Assembly (NCBI GenBank): GCA_031769625.1
Contig: JAUIMM010000115.1
Span: forward strand, 16,384,501-16,448,500
DNA length: 64,000 bases
Source of the DNA: Taudactylus pleione
Taxonomy: Eukaryota > Chordata > Amphibia > Anura > Myobatrachidae
Direction of reading: 5' to 3'
Positions within the stretch are counted from its first letter, which is position 1; every line of letters begins with the position of its first letter. The notes beneath the pieces are model-generated. The model had not been told where the DNA came from and searched no databases. It saw nothing but the letters and a program-made list of their open reading frames with translations. Below are positions 45,417 through 56,941 of this stretch, piece by piece. Made by a program: the position numbers and the translations under genes.

Positions 45417-46502
45417 AAAATTGAATATGGCCTAATTATGGGAGTGCCTACAGGTGCGTACACACTACACCATTTAAATGTAAAAAAAAAAAATACAATA
45501 CTTTTTAAAAAAGACAGTGAAAGTATTAACATTTGTTTGCATACTCACCACGACGCCTAGGGGTTGCTGGCTGGTCAGTGTCTACAATATGTGGACCTGG
45601 AAAATCCTCAGGAGCAAAACCCGGCCTCAACTCCTGTTCATATGGAGTGAAGTGAACTCTCACTGCTCCTCCTCCTCCTGTCATGCGTCGCTGCCTATGC
45701 TCCTCAGCCATTTTCTCTTTTGTGTTCTTTTTAATATCATTATAGCACCATTTGATATTTTTAAGGTCACGCCGGTATTCACTCACTGCATCAGTGATGT
45801 TATTCCACATCTCCTTTGGCCGCGCTGCTGACGTCCGGTGTGACTGTGCCACAAGTAGGTTCGGAAAAACAGGTACTATTGCACGGACCAGGGCGCAATT
45901 TTCATCATAACTGAAGCATCTATTATGCCCAGTATGTTTTCTCAGGGGCTGGGGGTGCTTCAGCCTCCTCATCCTCAACACTATCCTCAGCCTCAGATTC
46001 CAGCTCCTGCGCTTCCTGCTCCACACTCTCCTGCTCCTCCACCTCTTCACTGCTCACCTCCTCACTGCTCACCTCCTCACCAATATCAGGTTACAGTACA
46101 ACCTCCTCCTCCTCCACCATCCTGGCCACCTCCTTGCTTTTCTGGATGCCCTGCTGCAGCACAACAACAATACTCCTCAATACCTTTCAAAGGACAAAAT
46201 GGAGGTTAGGGGTTTATATAGGGTGTGTGATGTAGGCATCAGGAGACTTTGGAGGGCAAATGAGTGACTTTGTTTAAACTCGACAGAACAGTAAATGAAA
46301 CTCGCATCCCGGTTGGTCTAAAAAAAACACATACTTCCGGATCTGTATTCTCGCGAGAACATGCATGCGAAAACGTAATTTGGCAAAAAAATCGCACTCC
46401 ATTACATCGCACAAGTTGTATGGGAAACACGATCAAAACAAATGTGCGAGAATGTTCAAGTTTAGAAATTACTAAAAACTCGAACTCTATTACATCCCGC
46501 CC

Positions 46503-47226
46503 CTAGTCTCCAAAAACTTTTGTTATTCTCATATTTAATCATCAAATATCACCTCATGATGAAAACAAAGACACTCCTGAAAATCAACTAATAACAGCCT
46601 CACAACACAGGGACACATACAGAGAAGAAGAAGCGTGGACATCCCAAAAAGTACAATAGTAAAGATGAAAATAAAAAAGGTAATGTGAAGGAAAATCTAT
46701 AGAATACAATCAAGTGCTGGTAAAAATTATGTCATCACGTTGGTGCTCTAGTTTATGTCAGACCTAACATTTGTCTGGTGAGTCTTATTAAAAGAAAACT
46801 TCCACACACTGTGAGCACCCTTCATCCATGCCCAGGATGAATTAAATATATTTCTTTCAGATGCTTGACCTGTTTTCACATTTGCTGCTTGATTTTAATT
46901 AATTCTCAGTTTTTGTTTTATTGCAGTCTTGGTATTGACAGCAAAGATACACCAAAATTACATTTTCTTCATCAGCCTTCAGTACAATCAAATAATGGAA
47001 CTCCCAATGTATTATTTGGGTTTTTTAAAAAGTTTATGTAGTTATTTCTATATTTGACTATTTATTACAATTCTTCAAAGACATGTGGGGAAACTGCAGG
47101 TAAAAATAGTTGGTATTCATAACTAAAGTATGTCAGCACTGATACTATCTTTGCTATTTTCCATGCAACCATGATCCTGCTTGTTGTTTAGTCAATCAAC
47201 TCATATGAGATAGCAATGTAAACATA
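46503..47226. other. No recognisable feature
   Basis: AT-rich unique-looking DNA. Confidence 0.6.
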
Positions 47227-47437
47227 CAGTCAGGTGCATAAATATTGGGACATTGACAGAATTTTCATATTTTGGCCTCTATTCACCACTACAATGGCTT
47301 TGAAATGAAACAAACAAGATGTGCTTTAACTGCAGACTTTCAAATTTAATGTGAGGGTAATTACATCCAAATCAGGTGAACGGTGTAGGAGTTACAACGG
47401 TTTCTATATGTGCCTCCCAATTTTTAAGGGGCCAAAA
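47227..47437 (+). mobile_element. Tc1 terminal fragment
   Basis: CAGTCAGGTGCATAAATATT and the following roughly 200 bp match the left end of the Tc1 at 43035. Similarity ends after GGGGCCAAAAG; no transposase follows. TA precedes it. Confidence 0.9.
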
Positions 47438-47950
47438 GAAGGGACATGTCCGGCCAAGCCCCCTGCAATGCTGATCTGGCTGCTCCCTCCCAGAAAGGGC
47501 AGCCAGAATATCGGCAACCCTGCCTTATTGACTCTAGGCCTGATTTAGCTTAGACAGAATTGCAAAACTGCTTGCAATCAACTTTGCAATTCCATCCTTG
47601 CAAATATAGCAATCACGCTTCCTGCATGCATTACTTATCCGAGCTGCGTTGTCCAATGCAGCATCGAATAATCTGCGGGAACATCAGCCAGCTTAGTGAC
47701 CCATGGGGTCACTGAAGCCGGCCGCCGCAGATATCAGAAAGAGCCCAGAAAATCTCTGTCAGCCGACGGAGATCCTGGCCTCTTCCCTTTCCCCCAACGG
47801 CGGCAACACACCTCCGAAAACAGAGACCGTCGCCATCCCCTCTCACCCACAAATGGCAGCAGACTGTCAATCACTGACAGTCTGCTGCCCGACTGCTTTC
47901 AATCATGTAGGACCATTACTGCACATGTGCAGTATGGGACGGGCTCCTGT
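47438..47950. other. MITE-like remnant interrupted by the Penelope-like element
   Basis: Contains CCTGATTTAGCTTAGACAG and a hairpin at about 47865-47890 (CTGACAG/CTGTCAG region). No gene. Confidence 0.45.
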
Positions 47951-48617
47951 GCAGAAATACAACAATATGAGTGGTCCAAAGAGCGCTGTCCTTCATAGGT
48001 CACGTCTTCTCCTATTCTTTCATGGATAATGCAATGATCTCAAAATAGGGAGACAGAATAATACACGATTATACTCCAAATGATAAGTGTTACTTCCAAT
48101 GGTCCGCAATTAATATTAAAGGCTACTCACCTAAACTAGGAGAGATGCGTTCATATAAAGGTATCTTTTTGAAGTGTTTTACTCTGCTCATAGACAAACA
48201 CACCAATTTTCATTGCTTATTCCCCACTGGGAATACACTCACCTGAAATCAGGTATAGGCGTTCACAAAAAGGTATCTTTTTATTCCCCTTAGGAGAGTT
48301 CCATCCTTGACCCAGATTACTTTATAATAACAACTAAAAGATGATGCAACTCCAAAGGAATAAAGTTTCACTTTTTAATCCAAGAATATAAAAAGGTTGT
48401 GTCTATCCTTAGATAATATACAGCCAAAAAATGTACAAAAATCATTGAAAAATACAGTCACAGATGGGTTCCACGGTGAAAAAGGAAACAATTACCAGCC
48501 AAACAGGAGACACTCTTATCCGGAATAGTGTGGAATCCTGATGAGATGCACTGGATGCATAAAGTGCAAAGGTAAGTTCCAGTGCCACCATAGATAACCC
48601 CTACATCCACCACCAAT

Positions 48618-48646
48618 GCGTTTCTGACTTTCAAGTCCTTCCTCAG
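48618..48646 (-). ncRNA. Hammerhead-ribozyme-like core in the pseudo-LTR
   Basis: On the minus strand CTGAGGA is followed by a GACT-TGAA-AGTC hairpin and then GAAACGC: the order of the two conserved hammerhead boxes (CUGANGA and GAAA) around stem II. Penelope-like elements are known to carry hammerhead motifs in their pseudo-LTRs. Stem II is imperfect at its base and I could not place the cleavage site, so this copy may be inactive. Confidence 0.55.
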
Positions 48647-49380
48647 GGTGTACTAGGACTGTAAACTCCCCTCCTATTTATACCCCTCGGTATCCATATG
48701 GGGGAGGACTAAAAGATAACCAATTAGTCGGCTATAATTAAAACCTGGCATCTGGATCAAAATTCCTTATAAATTACAGTGATCAAAACACAATGCCCTC
48801 TACATAATAATCCATAAATAAACACACATAATGATAAAAGGCAAAAAAAAGTAAAAAAAGATGAGCATACATAAAGATAAGATTAAATAACAAAAGCAAT
48901 ACAATGAAGATCCGGTTCACTTTTTACACAAGTCCCCTTGATCCTCTGATGAGCCATGTAATTTGGCGCCAGGCCTCCTCATGCATTAGCCGCCGCCTGT
49001 TCTAAAACGTAACCGGACTTCCGGTCCACGAGGAACACCGCCGTGTACAACTTCCGGCATCTGGAACGCAGATACTTATGGTCCGCGACTTCCGGTGATG
49101 CGTAGTCATCCGCTGGTAAGCGCGTAACTCCGGAAGTCCCAGCTACAATGTATCAAGGCTGCCGGACATAGTAATGCATTCTCTAGTAATCCTCTGGACG
49201 CCATTTTATTGAAGATCATAATTCACACTGATCTTATACGAGGCCCATCAAGAACATTAACGATGCCATAAACCGGGGGACATGAAATAAAGAAAACAAA
49301 GTATAAATAAAACCAGTAAGGAAAAATAACAAATGGAATAATAAGACCAACCACTTATCATGCTAATGTATATTGAGAGA

Positions 49381-51647
49381 CTATAAGAACCACTTGGTCT
49401 CAAAATCAACATTCAAACCTCTAGGTACTAGTGTTTCAAGTAAATAAATCATTTCCATTTCCATTTGAGCCAATCTAACATCCATATCATTAACCCGCCA
49501 GTTGGATTTAACAGATTTGATACCACAAAAGGACACTAAATGTTTAATATCACAACAATGTTGTGCCTTAAAATGCAATGAAACATTGTGCGTATCCAGA
49601 CCTTTTTTGATATTTCTGACGTGTTCAGCTAGTCTCACTTTTAGCATTCTAGAGGTCCTGCCAACGTATTGGCTACCACATGAACACTCCAAAAGGTACA
49701 CACAATACTTCGTATGGCATGTGATGAAATCTTTAATTTCAAAATTTGCACCTGTATATCCTGACTTAAAATGTGTAATTTTGGTATTAGTGGATTTACA
49801 CACTTTACACATACTACACGTCCCACAACGATAAAATCCTTTTGATTTGATATCACCCACTGTGGGCTTAACAATGGCACTCCTCACTACATGATCTTCG
49901 ATATTCCGAGCTCTACGGTATACAAATTTAGGACGTGACTCTATGTGATCTTTTAACAAAGGGTCCTTGGTTAATATATTCCAATGTTTGGACACCATTT
50001 TTTCTAGTTGTTTATACTGGCTATTATATTTAGTGATAAATGGGATTTTAGGTTTATTATCCACTTTTGTATTTCCAATATCACTAATAGCTTGTACTCT
50101 TTTAAGGGTGGCACCTTTTTGTTTAGCAATACCTACTATCTGACTGTCATATCCCTTAGCAAGGAATTGACTCTCCAAACAATCAGCCTGTGTATCAAAA
50201 ATAACCTTTTCCGTACAATTTTGCCTAATGCGTTGAAACTGACTGTTTGGAATACTTCTAAGCCAGTTGTGGTGGTGATTGCTATCACTTTGAATCAAGG
50301 AATTGCAATCAGTAGGTTTGACAAAATTCTTGGTTTTTATGCAATTGTCCTCAATATAGATGGTAAGATCTAAAAAATCCACAGTTACTTCACTGACATT
50401 AAATGTCAGAACTATATTGGATGTGTTATTATTTAAATACTGACAAAAAAGGTCCAAAGAAACCTGATCACCCCTCCAGATAAATAGAATATCGTCTATG
50501 TATTGGTGCCATGTTACCAGGCTGGCACCAAACTGATGTCCACTCCACACTGCGTGTGCTTCCCACCAGGCCATGAACAGGTTGGCGTAGCTTGGCGCCA
50601 GCCTGGTGCCCATGGCCATGCCCGTTAATTGGAGAAAAAAAAGAGTCATCGTACCAGAAAAAATTGTTCTCAAGTATCATACTAATACCGTCTAAAATAA
50701 ACCTTTTATGGTCTTCACTTGTATTCCCCATATCTAGGAAGAATTGGACTGCCCTAAGTCCCAACTGGTGCTCTATAATGGTGTATAAGGAGGTGACATC
50801 CGCTGTCACCAACCTATAACCCATTTGCCATTCTGTGTCTGACAACATTCTAATCACCGATATAGTATCCTTTAAATAGGAAGGAGTGTTCTGTACCAAA
50901 GGTTATAACTGGCTATCAAGATAATGAGATAAATTAGATAGAGCGGAATTGGTGCCAGCCACGATGGGTCGACCAGGAGGTCTCTCTTTATTTTTATGCA
51001 GCTTGGGAAGCACATATATAACAGGAATAGAGGGTTTATCAATCCTAATGTAATCTCGTACTGTTTCTGAAATGATGCCTTTAGAGGTATACAGATTAAG
51101 AAAGATTTCCAATTTCTTAATTATCAATTCTGTTGGGTTATTTCTTAGTCTTTTATATGTGGAGGTGTCTGATAATTGTCTAATGATTTTGCCGTTGTAT
51201 TCCTCCACATCCATAACCACAACACTCCCCCCCTTATCGGCTGGTTTAATAACAATCTTTGTATTTTCTCTTAGGGTTTCTCTCTTGTTTTGACAAATTC
51301 ATATTCTTAACAGGTTTAAGGATGGTGCTTTCTAGATCCTCCTTCACCAAACGTTCAAACGTTTCAATAAAGCATCCCTTTTTATGAGTGGGAAAGAAAG
51401 TAGATTTTTTCTTGAAGACAGGATAGCTATCACTTATTCCTGGTGGACATTCACTGAAATACCTTTTTAGAGTTAATCTCCTGATAAATTTCTGAAGATC
51501 CACAAAGACCTCAAAGTCTTTGGCGTGACTAGACGGAGCGAATTTTAAACCCCTTTCTAATATTTTTTGTTCATACTCGTTCAATTTATATTTGCTTAGG
51601 TTATAAACTTTCGTTTTACCCAAATTCAAATCAGTAGTACTACTCAT
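49381..51647 (-). pseudogene. Penelope-like reverse transcriptase plus GIY-YIG endonuclease, broken frame
   Basis: Read on the minus strand from 51647. RT landmarks: VIYVLPKLHK, VTADVTSLYT (motif A), MAMGTRLAPSYANLF (motif B) and YIDDILFIW (motif C, near 50489-50505). After a linker with paired cysteines (CGTCSMCKVC) comes the GIY-YIG nuclease: YCVYLLECSCGSQYVGRTSR and RLAEH, ending FETKWFL at 49381. The protein reverse-transcribes the element and nicks target DNA. Breaks: a frameshift near 51285, a TAA near 50905 where PLVQNTPSYL should continue, and one extra T in an eight-base run at 50635-50642. The C-terminal 430 residues are uninterrupted. Because several breaks fall in short runs and the pseudo-LTR copies are nearly identical, sequencing error is possible for some. 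Confidence 0.9.
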
Positions 51648-51748
51648 AGTGACATGGTTACTTTCATCCCCAGACCTGAGTAACTTATTTTTGATTCTTC
51701 GTCTTTTATTTTTTGTACTCCCCCCTCTAACTCCTCTAGTTTTCTTTT

Positions 51749-52642
51749 TTATTTTAGGTGATATGGTGATGTTGCTCTCCCTAAAAAACGCTCATCTTGT
51801 TCCAAGGGTCTGAACCTATTCTCACTTTCCCATCTATTTTGCCCTCCCCCTCCACTTTGTCCCATGTTTTCCTGCATATTCCATTTCTCACCCTGTCGCC
51901 TGTATCTACCATACTCATTTTGTGGTCGCCACTCCATTTTGCGTCTCCCTGATACGGCAGATTCTCTGGGTATACGTGTATTTTTGAAATCATAATTGGG
52001 GTTTCTGCCTCCACTTTTATACACCGGAGTTTGACTTAAACTGATGTTATGCTGTACTCCTTCTCTTTCCTTTATATTCGGGTTACTAAACTCTTGATCT
52101 CCTGCAAACCTTTTCTCTTTTTTAGTGATTAAATGCTGTTGACCTGTTTTATAGTCATTTTTATCCCTCCAATATTTCTTCCTTTTCCTCATTTTCAAAT
52201 CTCTCTCATTTTTCTCGATCTTTATTACAATCTTCTCTTCCAATTCCTTATATTGTGGTGAATCTTTATACGGATTCACCAAAGTCCTATACGTTACAAT
52301 CTCCTCCTCTAAATCCTGTAACTCTTTTCTTTTTTCTCTTATAATTAACTCCATAAGTGACTTTGAACAGGAGTCAAGGATTCTAAACCAATCATTTTTA
52401 AATTCTTGAGACTCACTATTGAACGAGGGTAATTTGTCAATATGTAGACCCCTCGGTATTAGGTTCTCTGAGATATATTTCTCGAGGGTCACCTGTTCCC
52501 ACCAGATTTTACTCTCTTTTAATAGAGATTTTTTTAGTTTGAACATGGCACCCTCCAGGTCCTCATCAATCAAATCCTCATTATTAACATCATTGAACAC
52601 TTCATTAATGAGTGATTTTCTACTGCCTCTATGTGCAAACAT
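51749..52642 (-). CDS. N-terminal region of the Penelope-like protein
   Basis: An open frame of 297 residues starting MFAHRGSRKSL. Residues about 30-170 are helical and charged (KIWWEQVTLEKYISENLIPRG, then EKRKELQDLEEEI and KELEEKIVIKIEKNE, coiled-coil-like); the rest is Arg/Gly/Gln-rich (RRKMEWRPQNEYGRYRR), suggesting nucleic-acid binding. In related elements this region may be continuous with the reverse transcriptase. Here the frame shifts in a T-run near 51780, after which a frame containing ITISPKIKKKTRG leads into the RT region. Function of this region is not established. Confidence 0.75.
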   Translation of the reverse strand: MFAHRGSRKSLINEVFNDVNNEDLIDEDLEGAMFKLKKSLLKESKIWWEQVTLEKYISENLIPRGLHIDKLPSFNSESQEFKNDWFRILDSCSKSLMELIIREKRKELQDLEEEIVTYRTLVNPYKDSPQYKELEEKIVIKIEKNERDLKMRKRKKYWRDKNDYKTGQQHLITKKEKRFAGDQEFSNPNIKEREGVQHNISLSQTPVYKSGGRNPNYDFKNTRIPRESAVSGRRKMEWRPQNEYGRYRRQGEKWNMQENMGQSGGGGQNRWESENRFRPLEQDERFLGRATSPYHLK

Positions 52643-53439
52643 ATTTACGGCTGCTGGTATTTAAAGACAAAGTGCAAAATACAGACAATTATAAAAACAA
52701 TCTAAAAACAACCTGCGCCCTCAAGGACTGCAGCTCAGTCCACACTCAGGAGCACCACCCCTTCAAAATATAGCAGAAATACAACAATATGAGTGGTCCA
52801 AAGAGCGCTGTCCTTCATAGGTCACGTCTTCTCCTATTCTTTCATGGATAATGCAATGATCTCAAAATAGGGAGACAGAATAATACACGATTATACTCCA
52901 AATGATAAGTGTTACTTCCAATGGTCCGCAATTAATATTAAAGGCTACTCACCTAAACTAGGAGAGATGCGTTCATATAAAGGTATCTTTTTGAAGTGTT
53001 TTACTCTGCTCATAGACAAACACACCAATTTTCATTGCTTATTCCCCACTGGGAATACACTCACCTGAAATCAGGTATAGGCGTTCACAAAAAGGTATCT
53101 TTTTATTCCCCTTAGGAGAGTTCCATCCTTGACCCAGATTACTTTATAATAACAACTAAAAGATGATGCAACTCCAAAGGAATAAAGTTTCACTTTTTAA
53201 TCCAAGAATATAAAAAGGTTGTGTCTATCCTTAGATAATATACAGCCAAAAAATGTACAAAAATCATTGAAAAATACAGTCACAGATGGGTTCCACGGTG
53301 AAAAAGGAAACAATTACCAGCCAAACAGGAGACACTCTTATCCGGAATAGTGTGGAATCCTGATGAGATGCACTGGATGCATAAAGTGCAAAGGTAAGTT
53401 CCAGTGCCACCATAGATAACCCCTACATCCACCACCAAT

Positions 53440-53468
53440 GCGTTTCTGACTTTCAAGTCCTTCCTCAG
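53440..53468 (-). ncRNA. Hammerhead-ribozyme-like core, second copy
   Basis: Identical to the motif at 48618-48646, 4822 bp away, in the truncated copy. Confidence 0.55.
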
Positions 53469-54202
53469 GGTGTACTAGGACTGTAAACTCCCCTCCTATT
53501 TATACCCCTCGGTATCCATATGGGGGAGGACTAAAAGATAACCAATTAGTCGGCTATAATTAAAACCTGGCATCTGGATCAAAATTCCTTATAAATTACA
53601 GTGATCAAAACACAATGCCCTCTACATAATAATCCATAAATAAACACACATAATGATAAAAGGCAAAAAAAAGTAAAAACAGATGAGCATACATAAAGAT
53701 AAGATTAAATAACAAAAGCAATATAATGAAGATCCGGTTCACTTTTTACACAAGTCCCCTTGATCCTCTGATGAGCCATGTAATTTGGCGCCAGGCCTCC
53801 TCATGCATTAGCCGCCGCCTGTTCTAAAACGTAACCGGACTTCCGGTCCACGAGGAACACCGCCGTGTACAACTTCCGGCATCTGGAACGCAGATACTTA
53901 TGGTCCGCGACTTCCGGTGATGCGTAGTCATCCGCTGGTAAGCGCGTAACTCCGGAAGTCCCAGCTACAATGTATCAAGGCTGCCGGACATAGTAATGCG
54001 TTCTGTAGTAATCCTCTGGACGCCATTTTATTGAAGATCATAATTCACACTGATCTTATACGAGGCCCATCAAGAACATTAACGATGCCATAAACCGGGG
54101 GACATGAAATAAAGAAAACAAAGTATAAATAAAACCAGTAAGGAAAAATAACAAATGGAATAATAAGACCAACCACTTATCATGTTAATGTATATTGAGA
54201 GA

Positions 54203-54710
54203 CTATAAGAACCACTTGGTCTCAAAATCAACATTCAAACCTCTAGGTACTAGTGTTTTAAGTAAATAAATCATTTCCATTTCCATTTGAGCCAATCTAA
54301 CATCCATATCATTAACCCGCCAGTTGGATTTAACAGATTTGATACCACAAAAGGACACTAAATGTTTAATATCACAACAATGTTGTGCCTTAAAATGCAA
54401 TGAAACATTGTGCGTATCCAGACCTTTTTTGATATTTCTGACGTGTTCAGCTAGTCTCACTTTTAGCATTCTAGAGGTCCTGCCAACGTATTGGCTACCA
54501 CATGAACACTCCAAAAGGTACACACAATACTTCGTATGGCATGTGATGAAATCTTTAATTTCAAAATTTGCACCCGTGTATCCTGACTTAAAATGTGTAA
54601 TTTTGGTATTAGTGGATTTACACACTTTACACATACTACACGTCCCACAACGATAAAATCCTTTTGATTTGATATCACCCACTGTGGGCTTAACAATGGC
54701 ACTCCTCACT
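54203..54710 (-). pseudogene. GIY-YIG endonuclease remnant of the truncated copy
   Basis: Same C-terminal protein as in the full unit from SAIVKPTVGDIKSKG to FETKWFL, with one difference near the end (LLKTLVP against LLETLVP). It lacks the reverse transcriptase; the frame continues upstream into unrelated sequence. Confidence 0.92.
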
Positions 54711-54938
54711 GCGCAGATTCCCGACCTGGATAGAGTATAACAATCCCGCATCAAGTTGTTAAATAAACAAATAATCACACAATGACGATATTACATAACA
54801 TATTTTCCTATAGGTTAAGTATACATTCTATAGGAATATTAGTGGTGCTACCCACTGATTCAGATATGCAAACCAGAATTCAAGTATAGAAAGGAATCCA
54901 TTTTATAAGGTGCACTCAATTTCTCACTATTGATACTA

Positions 54939-55795
54939 AGGGGCGTATTCAATTAGAAGTGAAAAGTCCGTTTCATCGATACTTTTTCGCCGATGACGTC
55001 ATTTTCGACGATTCCACTTTTCCCCCTACCAATTTGGCTAACTTTTCGCCAGTGCGAAAAGTCAATGCAACAGGCCTGGCGAAAAAGTATCCCAATTGCA
55101 TAGGTGGCGAGAAAAAGTGCAGAATTGGGGTTTTGGGGTGCAGATTTCCAAAAACCACCCTGCACCCCTTGAACAGTCCCCTAAAGGTAATCTGTGTAAA
55201 AAAATGAAAAAGTACCTTAGGACACCCCAAAAAAGTACTTTCATTTTGGGGGTCAAAAAAAAACAAAGTTGGGGGACAAACTTCTAAACTAGCAAAATAG
55301 ACTCCCAAGTATGCCCAAGGTGTTTTTTTTTTATTGCAGGTAGTTGTGGCAGGTGAATTTTTCTCATTTTTTAAAACTTCATATAAGCAACTTTAAAATA
55401 TGCTAGTACCCATTTTAAAGTATCCCAAATTTGACGGGACACCTTATTTTTCCAAAACAAGATTGCTAAATGCTATTCTTCGCCACTTTACCAAAGACGC
55501 TATATAGCACCTATTGAGACCATTTAAAGACCCCACATACCTTTAGCAGGGCTATTTGGGGCTACCCATAGTGATTCCCTATGTCAGTGCATCTTTTTGG
55601 GGGTGTCAGGCTAATTTCCCCAAACTGACAGAACTTTTCGCTGATTTCAGTTTGCCGGGTGCCGTTTTCAACGATTTGGAATTGAATACGGGGATAAGCG
55701 GGGACGAGCGTGATACTTTTTCGCACCCAAAACCAGCGATGACGGCAAAAAGTCCAGCAACTGAATTTTCGCTTCTAATTGGATACGAGCCTATG
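54939..55795. mobile_element. MITE-like element
   Basis: Left AGGGGCGTATTCAATTAGAAG and right, inverted, TAGGCTCGTATCCAATTAGAAG. The interior repeats AAAAGT and TTTTCGC words in both orientations. Frames inside are shadows. Confidence 0.75.
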
Positions 55796-56447
55796 ACTTT
55801 TAGCATGTGTAACTGTTCAAAAACGTGTTTCTATGTTGAGTAGCAATTTCTCCAACTCCATTCAAATCTCAATACAATAGTTTCAATATTCCATTAGATA
55901 CAATTCAGTTGTGTGTACAAGTTGTATTGGGATCGGGATTTTGAAGTCAATCTGTATTCTAGTATAAGTATAATGATTATTAGTTCAACCAGTTTGTATA
56001 TTTTTCCATTATATAAGTTCATCATTCCATACCTTTATCATTGCTATGCATTAGACCTTATCCATGTGTATAATGCATCTTTCATGTCTCCACCTTCCAC
56101 TGTGTCTCCTCATTACACCTGTATCACACCATCAGTAGCAGTTTGGAAATGTCAGTCATCAATGGTTGCTTGATAATTGGTGTCTGATAATGATGCTGCC
56201 TTCCATTAATTACACACTAGTTCCACCACCAGCTACAATTAATGTGCCACTGCATTATGTATCAGTAGTTTCTAACAGTTCTAAGATTGAAAACTTATTT
56301 GCTCCATCTTTACTTACAGATCAACTTGGCTTGTGTGCCAAGCATCTTATTTGGAGCTTTTTCACTAGAATGTGCATCTTAGTCACTATCCGATGTAACA
56401 AAATACTTGAGGAGACTGCAATGATTAATATGATATGTAACACTAGT
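55796..56447. other. No recognisable feature
   Basis: AT-rich; no gene or element ends seen. Confidence 0.6.
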
Positions 56448-56760
56448 ACACAGGGGTGTTTCAAGAGAGGAGGGGGCCCGTGTGCAGTCTCCATCCGGGG
56501 ACCCCTCCTCTCTCAGTCTCCAGCTGGCAGCACCGCAGCAGTAGACTCTGGGCACTAGTCTTTGCAGCGTGTGTTTGCCATACTGCGCATGCACAAAATG
56601 CAGGGAAAATGGCCGCGGCTGCCATTTTCCAGTCGTTTTTCAGCGGTGACACCGGCGCTGACGTGGGACTTCAGAGTGGTATTAAAAATAATGGGTGCAG
56701 GGAGTGCACTGCGGGCCCATGTGCACTGCACACCCTGCACCCATTATAAATAAGCCCCTG
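56448..56760. repeat. Dispersed repeat, uninterrupted copy
   Basis: ACAGGGGTGTTTCAAGAGAGG through CACCCATTATAAATAAGCCCCTG; same family as 38755-39717. Confidence 0.85.
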
Positions 56761-56789
56761 CTAGTACATCTGTGTGTGAATGAGTCTGA

Positions 56790-56941
56790 GGGGTAGATGT
56801 ACTAAGCCTTGGACAGAGATAACCAACCAAACAGCTCCTATCACTTTTCTAACACAGCCTGTAAACTTACAGGAGCTGATTGGTTGGTACTTTATTTCTC
56901 TCTACTTTTATTTCTCTTTAAGGCTTAGTATATATCACCCT
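56790..56941. mobile_element. Short palindromic MITE
   Basis: AGGGGTAGATGTACTAAGCCTT at the left and, inverted, GGGTGATATATACTAAGCCTT at the right; AACCAA/TTGGTT and AGCTCCT/AGGAGCT pair inside. Confidence 0.8.

Larger units (their letters stand above)
41960..46100 (-). pseudogene. Element C Myb/SANT-like gene, 3 exons, damaged
   Basis: On the minus strand an acidic N-terminal stretch (EEVEEQESVEQEAQELESE) leads into a Myb/SANT-like domain: CFSYDENCALVRAIVP, KEMWNNITDAVSEYRRD, IKWCYNDIKKNTKEKMAEE. Exon 1 ends at 45549 (donor GTGAGT), exon 2 is 44955-44890 (66 nt) and exon 3 starts at 42657; the junctions keep phase. Exon 3 carries a repeated, Gln-rich helical segment (DQNAAIREQTQA twice). 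Damage: the acidic and Myb frames are offset just before CFSYDEN, and exon 3 needs at least two frame changes. This is a transposon partner gene of the type found with Harbinger transposases, not a host gene. The true start was not resolved. Confidence 0.7.
41221..46502 (-). mobile_element. Harbinger-like element C, non-autonomous, Myb/SANT gene only
   Basis: Terminal inverted repeats of about 30 bp, GGGCGGGATGTAATAGAG followed by TTCGAGTTTTTAG, lie at both ends with CTA flanking each side (41218-41220 and 46503-46505). It holds a spliced, damaged Myb/SANT gene on the minus strand and no transposase. Two later insertions lie in its introns: a MITE (45019-45416) and a Tc1 (43035-44686). An MITE fragment with related subterminal sequence is at 60430-60632. 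Confidence 0.85.
47951..52772 (-). mobile_element. Penelope-like retroelement, full unit
   Basis: A 4822-bp unit in minus orientation encoding an N-terminal basic/coiled protein region, reverse transcriptase and a GIY-YIG endonuclease. A second copy lies head to tail at 52773-54710: matching bases are exactly 4822 bp apart (for example GCAGAAATACAACAATATG at 47951 and 52773). Such tandem, partly truncated copies (pseudo-LTRs) are characteristic of Penelope-like elements. Confidence 0.93.
52773..54710 (-). mobile_element. 5'-truncated Penelope-like copy (pseudo-LTR)
   Basis: Matches 47951-49888 with only a few substitutions over 1938 bp, then stops abruptly after CACTCCTCACT, inside the region coding for the linker before the endonuclease. 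In element orientation it lies upstream of the full unit and reads into it. Confidence 0.95.

Noticed and set aside
47227..47437. Second complete Tc1 element
   Set aside because: Only one terminus is present; no transposase or opposite end follows.
49502..49834. Plus-strand frame also present at 54324-54656
   Set aside because: Conserved only because both Penelope copies are nearly identical; it is antisense to the GIY-YIG coding region.
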